A DNA stretch of 64,000 bases from Tumebacillus permanentifrigoris (GTDB taxonomy: Bacteria > Bacillota > Bacilli > Tumebacillales > Tumebacillaceae). A model generated the notes under the pieces. It did no database searches. It was given only the letters and a program-made list of their open reading frames with translations, and was not told the DNA's origin. Location of the stretch: positions 83,604 through 147,603 of the forward strand of contig NZ_QGGL01000013.1 of NCBI RefSeq assembly GCF_003148565.1, in the 5' to 3' direction. Each line of letters opens with the position of its first letter. Positions within the stretch are counted from its first letter, which is position 1. This document shows, piece by piece, positions 34,030-44,887 of the stretch. The translations under genes and the position numbers were made by a program.

Positions 34030-35450
34030 ACGTTTGGACGGATGATGACCTTTTTGACAAATGGCATGAAGAGTGCGGCGTATTCGGGATCTTTGGTCAT
34101 GAGAATGCGGCAGAACTCACCTACTTCGCCCTGATCGCGCTGCAACATCGCGGTCAGGAGTCGGCGGGGATTGCAACGATCGACGGAAAAACGCTCTACC
34201 ACCAGCGCGGCATGGGCTTGGTGACGGAAGCGATTCCGAGCGAGCACATGTCCCGTCTGGGTCGTGGGCATGCTGGGATCGGTCACGTCCGCTACTCGAC
34301 CTCTGGTGGTTCACAGCTGCTGAACGCACAACCGCTGGTGTTCAATTTCCAGCGCGGCAACTTGGCGCTCGCGCACAACGGCAACCTCGTCAACGCGTTC
34401 CAACTGCGCAGCTTCTTGGAACGTCGCGGCGCGATCTTCCAATCGACGTCTGACACCGAAGTTGTGGCGCATCTGATCGCTCGCGCCGACAGCAACGACA
34501 TGCAGGAGAGCATCCGCGAGTCGCTCTCGATCGTGAAGGGCGCGTATGCGTTTGTGATCCTGACTGATGACAAGCTCTATGCGATGCGCGATGCCAACGG
34601 CCTGCGCCCGATGGTCTTGGGGCAGATCGGCGGCGCGTACTGCGTGGCTTCGGAATCCTGTGCGTTTGACACGATTGGCGCGGAGTTCGTGCGCGACATC
34701 GAGCCGGGCGAGATGGTCGTCATCTCCAAGGACGGCATCGAGTCCACGCGCTTTGCAGGGCAGGCCAAAAAGGCGCTCTGCACCTTCGAATACATCTACT
34801 TCGCACGCCCAGACTCGGACATCGACGGGTTCAACGTCCACAACGTGCGCAAAGAGTTTGGCCGCTTGCTCTCTCGTGAACACCCGATCGAGGCAGACGT
34901 TGTCATCGGCGTACCCGATTCGAGTATTTCCTCGGCAATCGGCTACGCAGAAGAATCGGGCATCCCCTATGAGATCGGTCTGATCAAAAACCGCTACATC
35001 GGTCGCACGTTCATCCAACCGAGCCAAGAACTGCGCGCCCGCGGTGTGCGTCTGAAATTGAATGCGGTGCGCAGAATTGTCGAAGGCAAGCGCGTCGTCC
35101 TGATCGACGATTCGATTGTGCGCGGGACGACTTCGGGTCGGATCGTCACGATGTTGCGCGAAGCCGGGGCCCTTGAAGTTCATGTGCGGATCGCTTCTCC
35201 GCCCGTCACCCATTCCTGCTTCTACGGCATCGACACCTCGACGCGAGAGGAACTGATCGCCTCGCGCAAGTCGGTCGAGGAAATTCGCGAGTACATCGGC
35301 GCGGAATCGCTGGAGTTTCTCAGCGAGCCGACGATGATGAAGGCGTTTGGATTCGAAGACACCAGTGACCACGGACATTGCAACGCCTGCTTCACCGGCA
35401 AGTACCCGACGGAAATCTACGAAGACCTGTCCAAGATGATCTTGGGCTAA
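34014..35450 (+). CDS. purF: Amidophosphoribosyltransferase
   Basis: The 478-residue enzyme makes phosphoribosylamine from PRPP and glutamine, the committed step. A propeptide ending HEE is followed by Cys21 ([15 protein letters not shown]), the nucleophile after self-cleavage. The PRPP loop is [16 protein letters not shown] (about 365). Cysteines in [12 protein letters not shown] fit the Fe-S ligands of the B. subtilis type. ATG 34014 has GGAGAGGGG upstream inside purL, so translation is coupled to purL. Confidence 0.97.
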   Translation: MSHELDVWTDDDLFDKWHEECGVFGIFGHENAAELTYFALIALQHRGQESAGIATIDGKTLYHQRGMGLVTEAIPSEHMSRLGRGHAGIGHVRYSTSGGSQLLNAQPLVFNFQRGNLALAHNGNLVNAFQLRSFLERRGAIFQSTSDTEVVAHLIARADSNDMQESIRESLSIVKGAYAFVILTDDKLYAMRDANGLRPMVLGQIGGAYCVASESCAFDTIGAEFVRDIEPGEMVVISKDGIESTRFAGQAKKALCTFEYIYFARPDSDIDGFNVHNVRKEFGRLLSREHPIEADVVIGVPDSSISSAIGYAEESGIPYEIGLIKNRYIGRTFIQPSQELRARGVRLKLNAVRRIVEGKRVVLIDDSIVRGTTSGRIVTMLREAGALEVHVRIASPPVTHSCFYGIDTSTREELIASRKSVEEIREYIGAESLEFLSEPTMMKAFGFEDTSDHGHCNACFTGKYPTEIYEDLSKMILG

Positions 35451-35467
35451 GGACGGAGGAACGGAAG

Positions 35468-36511
35468 ATGAGCGATCTGTACAAAGCAGCGGGCGTCGAT
35501 ATCGACGCTGGCAACGAAGCGGTGCGCCGCATGAAAACGCATGTCGCCCGGACGATGCGCCCAGAGGTGGCGACGATGCTCGGCGGCTTTGGCGGCGGGT
35601 TCCACCTCGATGTTGCCAAATACCAAAACCCGGTCCTCGTCTCGGGCACGGATGGCGTCGGCACCAAGTTGAAGCTGGCGTTTGCGATGAATCGCCATGA
35701 TACGATCGGCATCGATGCGGTTGCCATGTGCGTGAACGATATCGTGGTGATGGGCGCGGAACCGCTGTTTTTCCTCGACTACTTTGCAACGGGCAAAGTC
35801 GAGCCGGGCGTGATCGAGGATGTAGTAAAAGGCATGGCGGACGGCTGTGAGCAATCCGGTTGCGCGTTGATCGGTGGCGAAACGGCTGAGATGCCGGGCA
35901 TGTACCAACCGGGTGAGTACGACATCGCAGGCTTCACGGTTGGCGTGGTCGACAAGGAAAAAATGATCAACCCGGCGAACGTTCGTGTCGGCGACGTCAT
36001 CCTCGGACTCGCCTCGAGCGGCATCCATTCGAACGGCTACTCGCTGGTGCGCAAGCTGTTTTTCCAAGACGGTGGCTACGAGCTCGATCATGTCTTCCCG
36101 GAGATCGGCCGCCCGCTGGGCGAAGAGCTTTTGACCCCGACCCGTCTGTATGTCAAGCCGGTTCTGAACTTGTTGGAGCGCTTCGAGATCCACGCGTTGG
36201 CACACATCACGGGCGGCGGGTTCCTTGAAAACATCCCGCGTGTGCTGCCAGAGGGTGTTTCCGCTGAGATTCAAGTCGGTTCGTGGCCGGTACACGCGGT
36301 GTTCGGCACGATGCGCCGCCTCGGCAACGTCAGCGACTATGACCTGTTCCGCACCTTTAATATGGGCATCGGCATGGTGATGATCGTTCCGGCGGAGCAA
36401 GCGGACGAGATTCTCGCAGCCGCAGAAGCGCTCGGCGAAGAAGCGTTCCGGATCGGCACCGTCATCGAAGGTGCGCAGGATGTGCAATTGAAGGGGATCG
36501 ACATCGCATGA
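35468..36511 (+). CDS. purM: AIR synthase (phosphoribosylformylglycinamidine cyclo-ligase)
   Basis: The 347-residue enzyme closes the imidazole ring. Motifs include [53 protein letters not shown] and [19 protein letters not shown] 35468 follows GGAGG; the longer frame from 35378 lies inside purF. It overlaps purN by 4 bases. Confidence 0.97.
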   Translation: MSDLYKAAGVDIDAGNEAVRRMKTHVARTMRPEVATMLGGFGGGFHLDVAKYQNPVLVSGTDGVGTKLKLAFAMNRHDTIGIDAVAMCVNDIVVMGAEPLFFLDYFATGKVEPGVIEDVVKGMADGCEQSGCALIGGETAEMPGMYQPGEYDIAGFTVGVVDKEKMINPANVRVGDVILGLASSGIHSNGYSLVRKLFFQDGGYELDHVFPEIGRPLGEELLTPTRLYVKPVLNLLERFEIHALAHITGGGFLENIPRVLPEGVSAEIQVGSWPVHAVFGTMRRLGNVSDYDLFRTFNMGIGMVMIVPAEQADEILAAAEALGEEAFRIGTVIEGAQDVQLKGIDIA

Positions 36512-37122
36512 AGAAGTTCGCGATTTTTGCATCAGGATCTGGGTCAAACGCTCAGGTCCTGTTTGATCACGTAGCGAGTGGCGCGATCCCAGGCGTTGTG
36601 GCCTGTCTCGTCTGTGACCGCCCAGGTGCAGGGGTGATTGAGCGGGCGGAACAAGCGGGCGTCGAGACGCTCGTCTACCGCCCTCGCGATTTTGCGACCA
36701 AGGGCGACTATGAGGCAGAAGTCGTGCGCGAATTGCAAGCGCGCGATGTGGACTATGTGGTGCTGGCCGGCTACATGCGGTTGTGCGGGCCGACGTTTCT
36801 CGCGGCGTATGCAGGTCGCACGATCAACGTACACCCTTCGCTGTTGCCGATGTTCCCAGGGGCGACGGCGATTGCGGACGCGGTGGCAGCGGGCGTCAAG
36901 TACACCGGCGTGACCGTTCACTTCATCGATGAAGGCATGGACACCGGGCCGATCATTCGGCAGGAGACGGTGCGCGTGCACGTGGACGACACGCTGGAGA
37001 GTGTGGCAGCGAAAATCCACGAGGTGGAGCATCGACTGCTTCCAGAAGTGACGAAGGCGTTGGTTAGCGGTTCACTGCGTATGGAGCATGGGAAAGCACT
37101 TTTTACGAGCGGAGGAATGTAG
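36508..37122 (+). CDS. purN: Phosphoribosylglycinamide formyltransferase
   Basis: The 204-residue folate-dependent GAR transformylase shows [12 protein letters not shown] at the start, [13 protein letters not shown] and the catalytic [13 protein letters not shown], then [13 protein letters not shown] with the essential Asp. It starts on the ATGA overlap with purM. Length is normal for the family. Confidence 0.96.
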   Translation: MKKFAIFASGSGSNAQVLFDHVASGAIPGVVACLVCDRPGAGVIERAEQAGVETLVYRPRDFATKGDYEAEVVRELQARDVDYVVLAGYMRLCGPTFLAAYAGRTINVHPSLLPMFPGATAIADAVAAGVKYTGVTVHFIDEGMDTGPIIRQETVRVHVDDTLESVAAKIHEVEHRLLPEVTKALVSGSLRMEHGKALFTSGGM

Positions 37123-37125
37123 AGC

Positions 37126-38673
37126 ATGAAACGCGCACTGATCAGCGTATCGGACAAAACCGGCGTCGTGGAGTTGGCACAAGCACTGGTGCGTCACGAT
37201 GTCGAAATCGTCTCCACCGGTGGGACGCATAAATTGTTGCAGGAAGCAGGTCTCCCGGTCACCAACATCTCGGAGGTGACCGGCTTCCCGGAGATCATGG
37301 ACGGCCGGGTGAAGACACTGCATCCGAACATTTTCGGCGGACTGCTGGCGATCCGTTCCAATGAGGAGCATACGGCGGCGATCGCAGGTCTGAACATCGC
37401 GCCGATCGACTACGTGATCGTCAACCTGTACCCGTTCAAGGAGACGATCTCCAAGCCGGGTGTCCACTTCGAGGATGCGATTGAAAACATCGACATCGGC
37501 GGTCCGTCGATGCTGCGTGCGGCGGCGAAAAACTACCAAGACGTGATCGTGGTTGTCGATGCTGGTGACTATGCCCGCGTGGTGGAGTCGCTGGATTCCG
37601 GCACCCCGCTGACCCGCGAAGAAAAATTGGCGTTGGCGACCAAGGTCTTCCGTCACACCGCCGCCTACGACGCGCTGATCTCGCAGTACCTCTCGAAGGA
37701 AATCGGCGAGGAGTTCCCGGAGAAACTCACGCTGACCTATGAAAAAGTGCAAGATCTGCGCTACGGGGAGAACCCGCACCAGACGGCCGCTTTTTACGCA
37801 GAACCGGGTGCCGCGCTGCACACCATCGCCGGCGCGAAGCAGTTGCACGGCAAGGAACTGTCCTACAACAACATCAACGATGCCAATGCCGCACTGGCCA
37901 TCGTCCACGAGTTCACCGAACCGGCCGTGGTGGCGGTCAAGCATACCAACCCGTGTGGCGTGGGCATCGCGGAGAACATTTTTGACGCGTACATGAAGGC
38001 GTATGAAGCGGACCCGGTCTCGATCTTTGGCGGCATCATCGCGCTGAACCGCGAAGTGGATGCACCGACCGCGACCAAGATGGGCGAGTTGTTCCTCGAG
38101 ATCATCCTCGCGCCGTCCTACACCGAGGAAGCGCTGGCGATCCTGATGCAGAAAAAAAACCTGCGCGTGATGACCGTTGCGATGACTCCGGCAGGCGGGA
38201 TCGAAGCGTTGGGCGCACCGCGCACCACGTTGAAAGTGCAAGGCGGCTTGTTGATCCAAGACCTCGACACCAACACCGTGAGCGCAGCAGATGTACAAGT
38301 GGTCACCAAGCGTCAGCCGACTGCGGATGAGTTGAAGCAGTTGCTGTTCGGCTGGAAAGTGGTCAAGCATGTGAAGTCCAACGCGATCGTGTTGGCAAAA
38401 GGCGACCGCACCGTCGGTGTGGGCGCTGGTCAGATGAACCGCGTCGGCGCGGCCAAGATCGCGGTTGAGCAAGCGGGTGAGTTGTCGCACGGTGCGATCC
38501 TCGCGTCCGATGCGTTTTTCCCGATGGCAGACACCGTCCAAGCGGCAGCCGCAGCGGGCATCACGGCGATCATCCAACCGGGCGGCTCGATCAAGGACGC
38601 CGACTCGATTGCCGCCGCAGACGAAGCGGGCATCGCGATGGTCTTCACGAGCGTTCGCCATTTCAAGCACTAA
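37126..38673 (+). CDS. purH: AICAR transformylase / IMP cyclohydrolase
   Basis: This bifunctional 515-residue enzyme does the last two steps to IMP. The N-terminal cyclohydrolase part (about 1-195) has [31 protein letters not shown] and [16 protein letters not shown]. The C-terminal transformylase has [23 protein letters not shown] and the final [16 protein letters not shown] end. GGAGG precedes the ATG. A long hairpin separates it from purD. Confidence 0.97.
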   Translation: MKRALISVSDKTGVVELAQALVRHDVEIVSTGGTHKLLQEAGLPVTNISEVTGFPEIMDGRVKTLHPNIFGGLLAIRSNEEHTAAIAGLNIAPIDYVIVNLYPFKETISKPGVHFEDAIENIDIGGPSMLRAAAKNYQDVIVVVDAGDYARVVESLDSGTPLTREEKLALATKVFRHTAAYDALISQYLSKEIGEEFPEKLTLTYEKVQDLRYGENPHQTAAFYAEPGAALHTIAGAKQLHGKELSYNNINDANAALAIVHEFTEPAVVAVKHTNPCGVGIAENIFDAYMKAYEADPVSIFGGIIALNREVDAPTATKMGELFLEIILAPSYTEEALAILMQKKNLRVMTVAMTPAGGIEALGAPRTTLKVQGGLLIQDLDTNTVSAADVQVVTKRQPTADELKQLLFGWKVVKHVKSNAIVLAKGDRTVGVGAGQMNRVGAAKIAVEQAGELSHGAILASDAFFPMADTVQAAAAAGITAIIQPGGSIKDADSIAAADEAGIAMVFTSVRHFKH

Positions 38674-38681
38674 GAAAAGAG

Positions 38682-38752
38682 CTCGGTTGAAGGACATGCG
38701 CCGACGATCACATCGATCCTAGAGGGATTCTCGGCGCATGTGTTCAGCCGAG
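38682..38752 (+). repeat. Long hairpin between purH and purD
   Basis: CTCGGTTGAA.GACATGCGCCGA pairs with TCGGCGCATGTGTTCAGCCGAG, a stem of over 20 bp with few mismatches and a loop of about 27 bases. No T-run follows, so it may slow decay or reduce transcription into purD rather than stop it. Confidence 0.65.
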
Positions 38753-38771
38753 GTATAGAGGGGGTTATTTA

Positions 38772-40031
38772 ATGAAGGTTCTCGTAGTAGGAGCAGGGGG
38801 TCGGGAGCATGCGATCCTGTGGAAATTGGCACAATCCCCGCAACAGCCGAAGTTGTACTGTGCGCCAGGCAATCCGGGCACGGAAGCAATGGCGACATCC
38901 GTCCCGATCGGGACGGAGGACGTCGTCGCCCTCGCTGATTTTGCAGAGCGAGAAGGCATCGACCTGACTGTCATCGGTCCAGAAGCCCCGTTGCTAGCGG
39001 GCATCGTCGACCACTTTGCAGAGCGCGGGTTGCGGGTATTCGGCCCGCGTCGTGCGGCGGCGCTCATCGAAGGCTCCAAAGCCTTCGCCAAGTCGGTCAT
39101 GTCAAAACGCGGCGTTCCGACCGCGCGTTACGGAGATTTCACCGACGCCGAGGCAGCCCGCGCCTATGTGCGGGAACAGGGTGCCCCGATCGTCATCAAA
39201 GCGGACGGACTCGCAGCGGGCAAAGGGGTTATCGTCGCGATGACGTTGGAGGAGGCCGAAGCTGCCCTCGACATGATCATGAGCGAGAATGCATTTGGCG
39301 ATGCAGGCAACAAAGTCGTCGTCGAGGAGTTCCTGACCGGGCAAGAAGCGACCGTCATGGCGTTCGTTTCGGGGCAGACGATCAAACTGATGGTGCCCGC
39401 TCAAGACCACAAGCCTGCCTACGATGGTGACAAAGGCCCGAACACAGGCGGCATGGGCACGTACAGCCCGGTTCCGGTCATCACGCCGGAGTTGTTGGCA
39501 GAGGTCGAACGCACGATCATCGCCCCAGTCGTCGAGGGACTCGCCGCAGATGGGACTCCGTATCAGGGCGTGCTGTACACCGGATTGATCCTCACGACGG
39601 AGGGCCCGAAAGTCATCGAGTTCAACGCTCGATTTGGCGACCCGGAAACCCAAGTGGTGCTCACGCGACTGGAGAGCGATCTGCTCGACGTCTTCAACAG
39701 CGTGGTGGATGGCACGCTGGAGCAGCAAGAGTTGGTCTGGTCGAACCGAGCGGCGGTCTGCGTCGTGCTGGCTGCGGGAGGCTACCCGGCGGACTACCGC
39801 AAGGGCGATGTGATTCACGGTCTCGACAGTGCGGATGCGCACAGCGCCATTTTTCACGCGGGCACGAAACAGACGGAGGCTGGCATTGTCACCAACGGCG
39901 GTCGCGTGCTGGGTGTGACTGGCTTCGGTGCAGATCTGCGCGAGGCCCAACAGCAAGCGTATGCAGCGGTGGAGCGCGTTGGGTTTGCTGGGGTACACTA
40001 CCGTCGTGACATCGCAGACAAAGCGCTGTAA
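38772..40031 (+). CDS. purD: Phosphoribosylamine-glycine ligase
   Basis: The 419-residue ATP-grasp enzyme makes GAR, the second step of the pathway. Visible are VLVVGAGGREHAILWKLA, VIGPEAPLLAGIVD, the ATP site IKADGLAAGKGV, and the metal-binding FNARFGDPETQVVL. It is the last gene of the pur operon; AGAGGGGG precedes the ATG and a terminator follows. Confidence 0.97.
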   Translation: MKVLVVGAGGREHAILWKLAQSPQQPKLYCAPGNPGTEAMATSVPIGTEDVVALADFAEREGIDLTVIGPEAPLLAGIVDHFAERGLRVFGPRRAAALIEGSKAFAKSVMSKRGVPTARYGDFTDAEAARAYVREQGAPIVIKADGLAAGKGVIVAMTLEEAEAALDMIMSENAFGDAGNKVVVEEFLTGQEATVMAFVSGQTIKLMVPAQDHKPAYDGDKGPNTGGMGTYSPVPVITPELLAEVERTIIAPVVEGLAADGTPYQGVLYTGLILTTEGPKVIEFNARFGDPETQVVLTRLESDLLDVFNSVVDGTLEQQELVWSNRAAVCVVLAAGGYPADYRKGDVIHGLDSADAHSAIFHAGTKQTEAGIVTNGGRVLGVTGFGADLREAQQQAYAAVERVGFAGVHYRRDIADKAL

Positions 40032-40061
40032 GGTGTAACGGCTGTGCGTAGGTTGATGGGA

Positions 40062-40094
40062 AAAGGCAACCCGATAGCGGGTTGCCTTTTTTGT
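40062..40094 (+). terminator. Terminator of the pur operon
   Basis: AAAAGGCAACCCG pairs with CGGGTTGCCTTTTTT around ATAG. Confidence 0.92.
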
Positions 40095-40148
40095 GGTGCG
40101 TTTTGTGGTACATTGTAGAGAGTGAGTTGACCAGAAGGGGGATGCTTG

Positions 40149-40637
40149 ATGCGATTTCTTGAGAATGTGACACCTGTGTTTACCGAGCGCCATCTCGATC
40201 ACCTGGAACGGTATCGGGCCTCGTATGGCGAGGACTTTTTTTCCCCAGAGGCAATTGCCCATCAACGTGCGCAAGTCCAGAGCGGACATCCGAGCCCGCG
40301 TTGTGGTGTGAATAGCAAGTGTTTCGAGATCTTCCATGAAGGACAGCACATCGGGGATCTTGCGTTGATCCTGAACCATGTAGCTGATGCAGGTCAGCCG
40401 GCGGAGGATCGTTATGAGTTGGATCTGATGATCTTCCACGAGCACTCCGCTCAAGGTCTAGCGAAACAGGCGTTGCAGGAGTTTCTGGAACTGTACAAGG
40501 AGACCTATGAGCAGCCTTTAGAAGCGTTGGTGCGCAAGGCGAACCCGCTTTTTGCGCAGGTGGTGCATCTGCTGGAGCGTGCGGGTTTTGTTGTCGATGG
40601 GGATTTGGGGGCGGATGTGGTGTATGTGTTGAGATGA
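40149..40637 (+). CDS. GNAT-like acetyltransferase
   Basis: The 162-residue protein shows a GNAT-like order: strand-rich CFEIFHEGQHIGDLALIL, then ELDLMIFHEHSAQGLAKQALQEFLELY, where the GLAKQAL segment stands for the acetyl-CoA pyrophosphate loop, and a last RAGFVVDGD strand. Substrate unknown. The ATG at 40149 follows AAGGGGG; ATG at 40142 is out of frame. It is monocistronic, with its own terminator. The loop motif is degenerate, so the family call is fair rather than certain. Confidence 0.7.
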   Translation: MRFLENVTPVFTERHLDHLERYRASYGEDFFSPEAIAHQRAQVQSGHPSPRCGVNSKCFEIFHEGQHIGDLALILNHVADAGQPAEDRYELDLMIFHEHSAQGLAKQALQEFLELYKETYEQPLEALVRKANPLFAQVVHLLERAGFVVDGDLGADVVYVLR

Positions 40638-40642
40638 GCGTG

Positions 40643-40677
40643 GAAAGACTCCGCCAGCAGGCGTGGGTCTTTTTTTA
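40643..40677 (+). terminator. Intrinsic terminator
   Basis: AAAGACTCCGCC pairs with GGCGTGGGTCTTT around AGCA, followed by T-run. Part of the stem repeats the sequence near 4545 in inverse orientation. Confidence 0.8.
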
Positions 40678-40752
40678 TTGCAGTCACTCCTATCCGTTAA
40701 TGATCGAAAATAAATGTCTGTTTCTGGGAGAAAGTGATGCTGAAATTATGCC

Positions 40753-40781
40753 TTGCTTACACAAGCGCGATTAATTAAAAT
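40753..40781 (+). promoter_or_regulatory. Promoter of the polysaccharide cluster
   Basis: TTGCTT (40753-40758) and TAAAAT (40776-40781) are 17 bases apart, about 50 bases before the flippase gene. It appears to be the only promoter for eleven tightly packed genes. Confidence 0.65.
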
Positions 40782-40832
40782 AGGAAGAAAGGTGTCGAAA
40801 TTTGCAAGAAAAAAAGTAGGGGATAACAGACA

Positions 40833-42269
40833 ATGCTAGGACGCCATACCCTTTTCTATTTGCTAGCACGCGCATTGCCTGGGGCGGTGAACTTCATCGC
40901 CATCGCTTTCTATACGAGATTGTTGTCGCCTGGTGAATATGGGCAGTATACGCTCCTGCTTTCCACGGCCGCCCTGTTGAATGTTGTGTGTTTTCAATGG
41001 TTGCGCGTCGGACTCCTGCGCTACCTGCCGATGTATGAAGCAGAGCGCAAGGATGCATTTATGGGCACGGTCTGGACCGGTTGCTTGCTGATCATGGGTA
41101 TCACCGGGGCAGGCTTGTGTGTCGTGGGGTCGCTCGGTTGGCTTCCCACCGGATTGCCGTGGGGACTCGTCCTCGGCACGCTGTGGATTTTTGCTTGTTT
41201 TGATCTGTTTCTGGAGGCAGCCCGCTCGGGGCTCAGTCCGATCCGCTATGGCATTCTCTCGATTTCCAAATCTGTGCTGACCGTGGCGACAGGTGTTGGT
41301 TTCGCGTATTTCGGATTGGGCGGTCGTGGGCTGGTCTACGGCTTGATGATCGGCATGGTGGTGCCGCTGGCGTTTTTTGGTCAGATGATCTGGCGTCAGG
41401 TGCGTCCGTCTCTGCTCGACCGCGCGATCCTGCGCCAGTTGTGGCAGTATGGATGGCCGCTGACCTTGACGTTCTCACTGGGCTACCTCATCTATTCCTC
41501 AGACCGTTTCCTGCTCGGGTACTTCCTCGGTGAGGAGATGACTGGCACCTACGCGGTCTCCTATGACCTCACCCAACAGACTTTGGTGTTGGTGATGGTC
41601 GTGGTCAATCTCGCCTCCTACCCGCTGATCGTGCGGGCGCTGGAGGACAAAGGCATCGAGGAAGCCGCGCAACGTCTGAAAAGCGCCGCTGTGCTGCTGC
41701 TGACCGTGTCGCTGCCGATGACCGTGGTGTTTATCTCGCTGGCAACGAACATCTCCGATGTGCTGTTCGGCGCATCGTTTCGCACAGTCGCGGCACAGAT
41801 CATGCCGTGGATTGCGATCTCTGCCTTCCTGCAAGGCTTTAAGTCGTACTACCTCGACCAAGCGTTCCAGTTGGGGCGCAAGACCTCACTGCAGATCTGG
41901 CCCGTGCTCGGTGCGCTGGTGATCAATTTGCTGCTGAACGTCTGGTGGATTCCGATCTGGGGTGTGCTCGGTTCGGCATATGCCGCCTGCTGTGCCTATG
42001 GGTTCGCGTGCTTGACCAGTTGGGCGCTGGGTCGTCGGGTCTTCCCGATGCACTTGCCGCTGCGTGAGTTTGCGAAAACGCTGCTCGCCTCTGGCTTGCT
42101 CGCGCTGATGTTCGCCCTGCTCTCCGGTTGGTCGGGCATCGTGGCGCTGGTCGTGCAAGGTGTGGTCGGGGCGGTCGTTTACCTCGGCGTTGTGCTGGTG
42201 TTCAATGTCGGCGGTGTTCGGCAACAGGTGCGCGCAATGCGATCGCGCAGGACGGGGGAACGCGTATGA
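40833..42269 (+). CDS. Polysaccharide flippase (Wzx-like, MATE/MOP superfamily)
   Basis: The 478-residue protein has about 12-14 membrane helices and the Wzx-type start LFYLLARALPGAVNFIAIAFYTRLLSPGEYGQY, here shown only in part. A second YSSDRFLLGYFLGEEMTGTYAVSYD block begins the C-terminal half. It should move undecaprenyl-linked oligosaccharide units across the membrane. It is first of the cluster, overlapping the next gene by 4 bases. It pairs with the Wzy-like polymerase two genes on, which marks the Wzx/Wzy pathway. Confidence 0.9.
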   Translation: MLGRHTLFYLLARALPGAVNFIAIAFYTRLLSPGEYGQYTLLLSTAALLNVVCFQWLRVGLLRYLPMYEAERKDAFMGTVWTGCLLIMGITGAGLCVVGSLGWLPTGLPWGLVLGTLWIFACFDLFLEAARSGLSPIRYGILSISKSVLTVATGVGFAYFGLGGRGLVYGLMIGMVVPLAFFGQMIWRQVRPSLLDRAILRQLWQYGWPLTLTFSLGYLIYSSDRFLLGYFLGEEMTGTYAVSYDLTQQTLVLVMVVVNLASYPLIVRALEDKGIEEAAQRLKSAAVLLLTVSLPMTVVFISLATNISDVLFGASFRTVAAQIMPWIAISAFLQGFKSYYLDQAFQLGRKTSLQIWPVLGALVINLLLNVWWIPIWGVLGSAYAACCAYGFACLTSWALGRRVFPMHLPLREFAKTLLASGLLALMFALLSGWSGIVALVVQGVVGAVVYLGVVLVFNVGGVRQQVRAMRSRRTGERV

Positions 42270-43363
42270 ATGCTGACAAACGAATTGCCTTGTTCATCCC
42301 GACACTGTCTGGCGGTGGAGCCGAGCGGGTGACGCTGAATCTCGCAGGTGGGTTCGCCCAAGCGGGGCATCCGGTCGACCTCGTCGTCGCCGATGCCAGC
42401 GGGTCGTTCCGACAAGAGATTCCCGCCGGGGTGCAGCTCGTGGATTTGCAGGCAGGTCGCGTCTCCCGCGCCCTCCCAGCCTTGGTGCGCTACCTCAAGG
42501 CAGAACGCCCGCCCGTGCTGCTCTCGGCGCTGAACTACGCCAATGTCATCGCACTTCTCGCCGGAGCACTCGCGCGCAGTGGGACGAAGGTGTTTGTCGC
42601 CGAGCATAGTTCGGTGAGTCGAACGCTTGGGCAGCGCAGTCTCGCGATCTCGGTGATGCATCGCATGATGCGATTTTTTTACAAGCGGGCCGCTCGCGTG
42701 GTCGCTGTCTCCGAAGGTGTTGCAAATGATTTGTCCCAACACTTGAACATTGGAGAAACATCCCTAAAGGTAATTTACAACCCGATCTTGAATGATAGAA
42801 TGTCTGAATTATTGAAGGAAACCGTTTTACATCCGTGGTTTGAAGCTGATGACACCCCAGTCGTTGTGGCGGTAGGTCGCTTGACCGCCGTGAAGGACTT
42901 TGCCAATTTGTTGCGTGCCTTCGCCTTGACCCGTCAGCAGGTGAACAGTCGTCTGATGATTTTAGGGGAGGGCGAGGAGCGAGGTATGTTGACCGCACTC
43001 GCCGCCGAACTCGGTGTGGCGGAGGACGTCTGGATGCCGGGCTTCGTCAGCAATCCCTACGCCTACATCCGCCAATCGGCGCTGTTCGTGCTCTCTTCGC
43101 AGACGGAAGGCTTGCCGACCGTGCTGGTCGAAGCGCTCGCATGTGGGACGCCGGTCGTCTCGACCGATTGCAAAAGCGGCCCGGCTGAGATCTTGCAGCG
43201 CGGCCGCTATGGGACCTTGGTGCCAGTCCGCGATTCGGAGGCGCTGAGTCAGGCGATGGTGGCGGTGTTGCGCGGTGTGGGGGGCTCGCGAGAACTTCCC
43301 GACCTGTCTCCGTACACGTTGGAGTACGCGACGAACCAATACCTTCGACTGTTTGGCTATTAA
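42266..43363 (+). CDS. Glycosyltransferase family 4
   Basis: The 365-residue GT-B enzyme has IPTLSGGGAERVTLNLA at the N-terminus and the donor-site half with VAVGRLTAVKDFANLLRAF and SSQTEGLPTVLVEALACGTP (the E-x7-E motif). It is probably retaining and uses a UDP-sugar. The ATG overlaps the flippase stop, and the longer frame inside the flippase gene is rejected. It should add one sugar of the repeat unit on the cytoplasmic face. Confidence 0.92.
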   Translation: MNADKRIALFIPTLSGGGAERVTLNLAGGFAQAGHPVDLVVADASGSFRQEIPAGVQLVDLQAGRVSRALPALVRYLKAERPPVLLSALNYANVIALLAGALARSGTKVFVAEHSSVSRTLGQRSLAISVMHRMMRFFYKRAARVVAVSEGVANDLSQHLNIGETSLKVIYNPILNDRMSELLKETVLHPWFEADDTPVVVAVGRLTAVKDFANLLRAFALTRQQVNSRLMILGEGEERGMLTALAAELGVAEDVWMPGFVSNPYAYIRQSALFVLSSQTEGLPTVLVEALACGTPVVSTDCKSGPAEILQRGRYGTLVPVRDSEALSQAMVAVLRGVGGSRELPDLSPYTLEYATNQYLRLFGY

Positions 43364-43381
43364 GGAAGGGAGGGGGATACG

Positions 43382-44887
43382 TTGGTCCAAACGCTAGGAA
43401 AGCGACTTTCCTCAACGATACTACTGATCTTGGTCGCTGGCGTTATCGGTTACTACTCGGTCCCCTTCAGCGAGAAATTGACGGAGGGAGAAAACGGGGT
43501 CTGGCGGTTGATTCAGCTGATCTCGTATTTCAATACCTTCCTGCTGGTTTTGTTTATCCGCTCACGATTCCGGCAAACGCAGGACATGTTCGATTTTGGC
43601 ATCCTGTTTGCCGCGTTTTTTCTGAGTTACAATCCGATTTTGCTGATCTCGACGGCGTCGCACTTCATCAACTTCGGTTTTTTGGACAATGCCTACCCGG
43701 TGCAGTTTGATGAGTCCACCTATCTAAAAGCCTGCATCTGCGGGTTGGTGGGCGTCATCGGCTTGGTGTTTGGACAAGTGATTTTTTCTCCGAAAAAAGG
43801 CTCCGCTGGCGCCCTCGACCCGGAGCAAGTCAAGAGCATCAGCGGAACGATGAACCACTACTGGGTCGGGTTGTCGCTGTTCCTGATCGGGATCTTGCTG
43901 TTGTTGCTGGACTTCCAGCGCATCGGCGGCCTGTTCTACGCGCTCAAACTGGACCGCGGGGTGCGCATCGAGATGCTCGCCCACGCTTCAGGCGGGCTTG
44001 GGCTACCGTATACGACGTTCGTATTTGTCGGCATCGCGATGCTCGCGTTCAGTATTCGCAACGTGCCACCCTTGCAGTTGCGGCCGCTTTTGACGATTAC
44101 GGCGGTCGGTCTCTGGTCGTTGCTGATGATGATGCAGGGCGATCGCCGGATGATGACCTACTCCGTCATCATCTTTTCGACCGTGTACTTTGCCGGGGTG
44201 CGGATCAAGCTCTTGCGGATCTCGATCTTTCTCGTGCCGGTGTATATTTTCTTCCAGATCTTCAACCAGATTCGCTTTTTCATCCCGTTCTTGTTCGACG
44301 GGACGTTTACATTTGGCGACATGATGGACTATCTCAACCGCAACTTCGATGTGGAGTGGTTCTCGCCGGCTGGCGGGGAAGCATCCGGGCCGTATTTTAC
44401 CCTGCTGTACTCCCTTGAACATCCGTCGAGTTACCAGTATGGGTTGACGTACTTGCTGGCGGTGCCGATGATCCTGCCGCGTCTGCTCTACATCGGGCAG
44501 AAGCCGTTGACAGTCGCGCAATCGTTTGCCAAGCAGATTCAATATCTGTTCTACTCGGACCGCAACTCGGCGATCGGTTGGGGGTACTCACCGCTCGCCG
44601 AAGGGTATATCAACCTCGGCTATGTCGGCGTGTTTCTGGTCTTCATGGGTCTGGCGTATGTGTTTATCCGACTGGCTAAAGCCAAGTCGAGTTCCCGCAA
44701 CGGCTTGTTGTTGAGTGCCGTGTTAACGCCGCAAGCGATGAATATGAACCGCATCAACGCGGCGGCCTTCGTACAGGAGGTGGCGTTCGTGCTCGGACTG
44801 CTCGTAGCGATGGTACTTTTGGTGCGCTACTTGGAGCGGGTCCAAGCCGAGAATGCCCCCCCGAAGGCCAAGGAGGGACCCTCATGA
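43382..44887 (+). CDS. O-antigen-polymerase-like membrane protein (Wzy)
   Basis: The 501-residue protein has about 11-12 membrane helices and a large outside loop (about 310-390). A conserved serine/glycine-rich loop and YGLTYLLAVPMILPRLL are typical of the oligosaccharide repeat-unit polymerase family. The TTG start follows GGGAGGGGG. Position between glycosyltransferase genes and the presence of a Wzx flippase support the polymerase role; sequence alone is weak, since Wzy proteins diverge strongly. Confidence 0.8.
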   Translation: MVQTLGKRLSSTILLILVAGVIGYYSVPFSEKLTEGENGVWRLIQLISYFNTFLLVLFIRSRFRQTQDMFDFGILFAAFFLSYNPILLISTASHFINFGFLDNAYPVQFDESTYLKACICGLVGVIGLVFGQVIFSPKKGSAGALDPEQVKSISGTMNHYWVGLSLFLIGILLLLLDFQRIGGLFYALKLDRGVRIEMLAHASGGLGLPYTTFVFVGIAMLAFSIRNVPPLQLRPLLTITAVGLWSLLMMMQGDRRMMTYSVIIFSTVYFAGVRIKLLRISIFLVPVYIFFQIFNQIRFFIPFLFDGTFTFGDMMDYLNRNFDVEWFSPAGGEASGPYFTLLYSLEHPSSYQYGLTYLLAVPMILPRLLYIGQKPLTVAQSFAKQIQYLFYSDRNSAIGWGYSPLAEGYINLGYVGVFLVFMGLAYVFIRLAKAKSSSRNGLLLSAVLTPQAMNMNRINAAAFVQEVAFVLGLLVAMVLLVRYLERVQAENAPPKAKEGPS

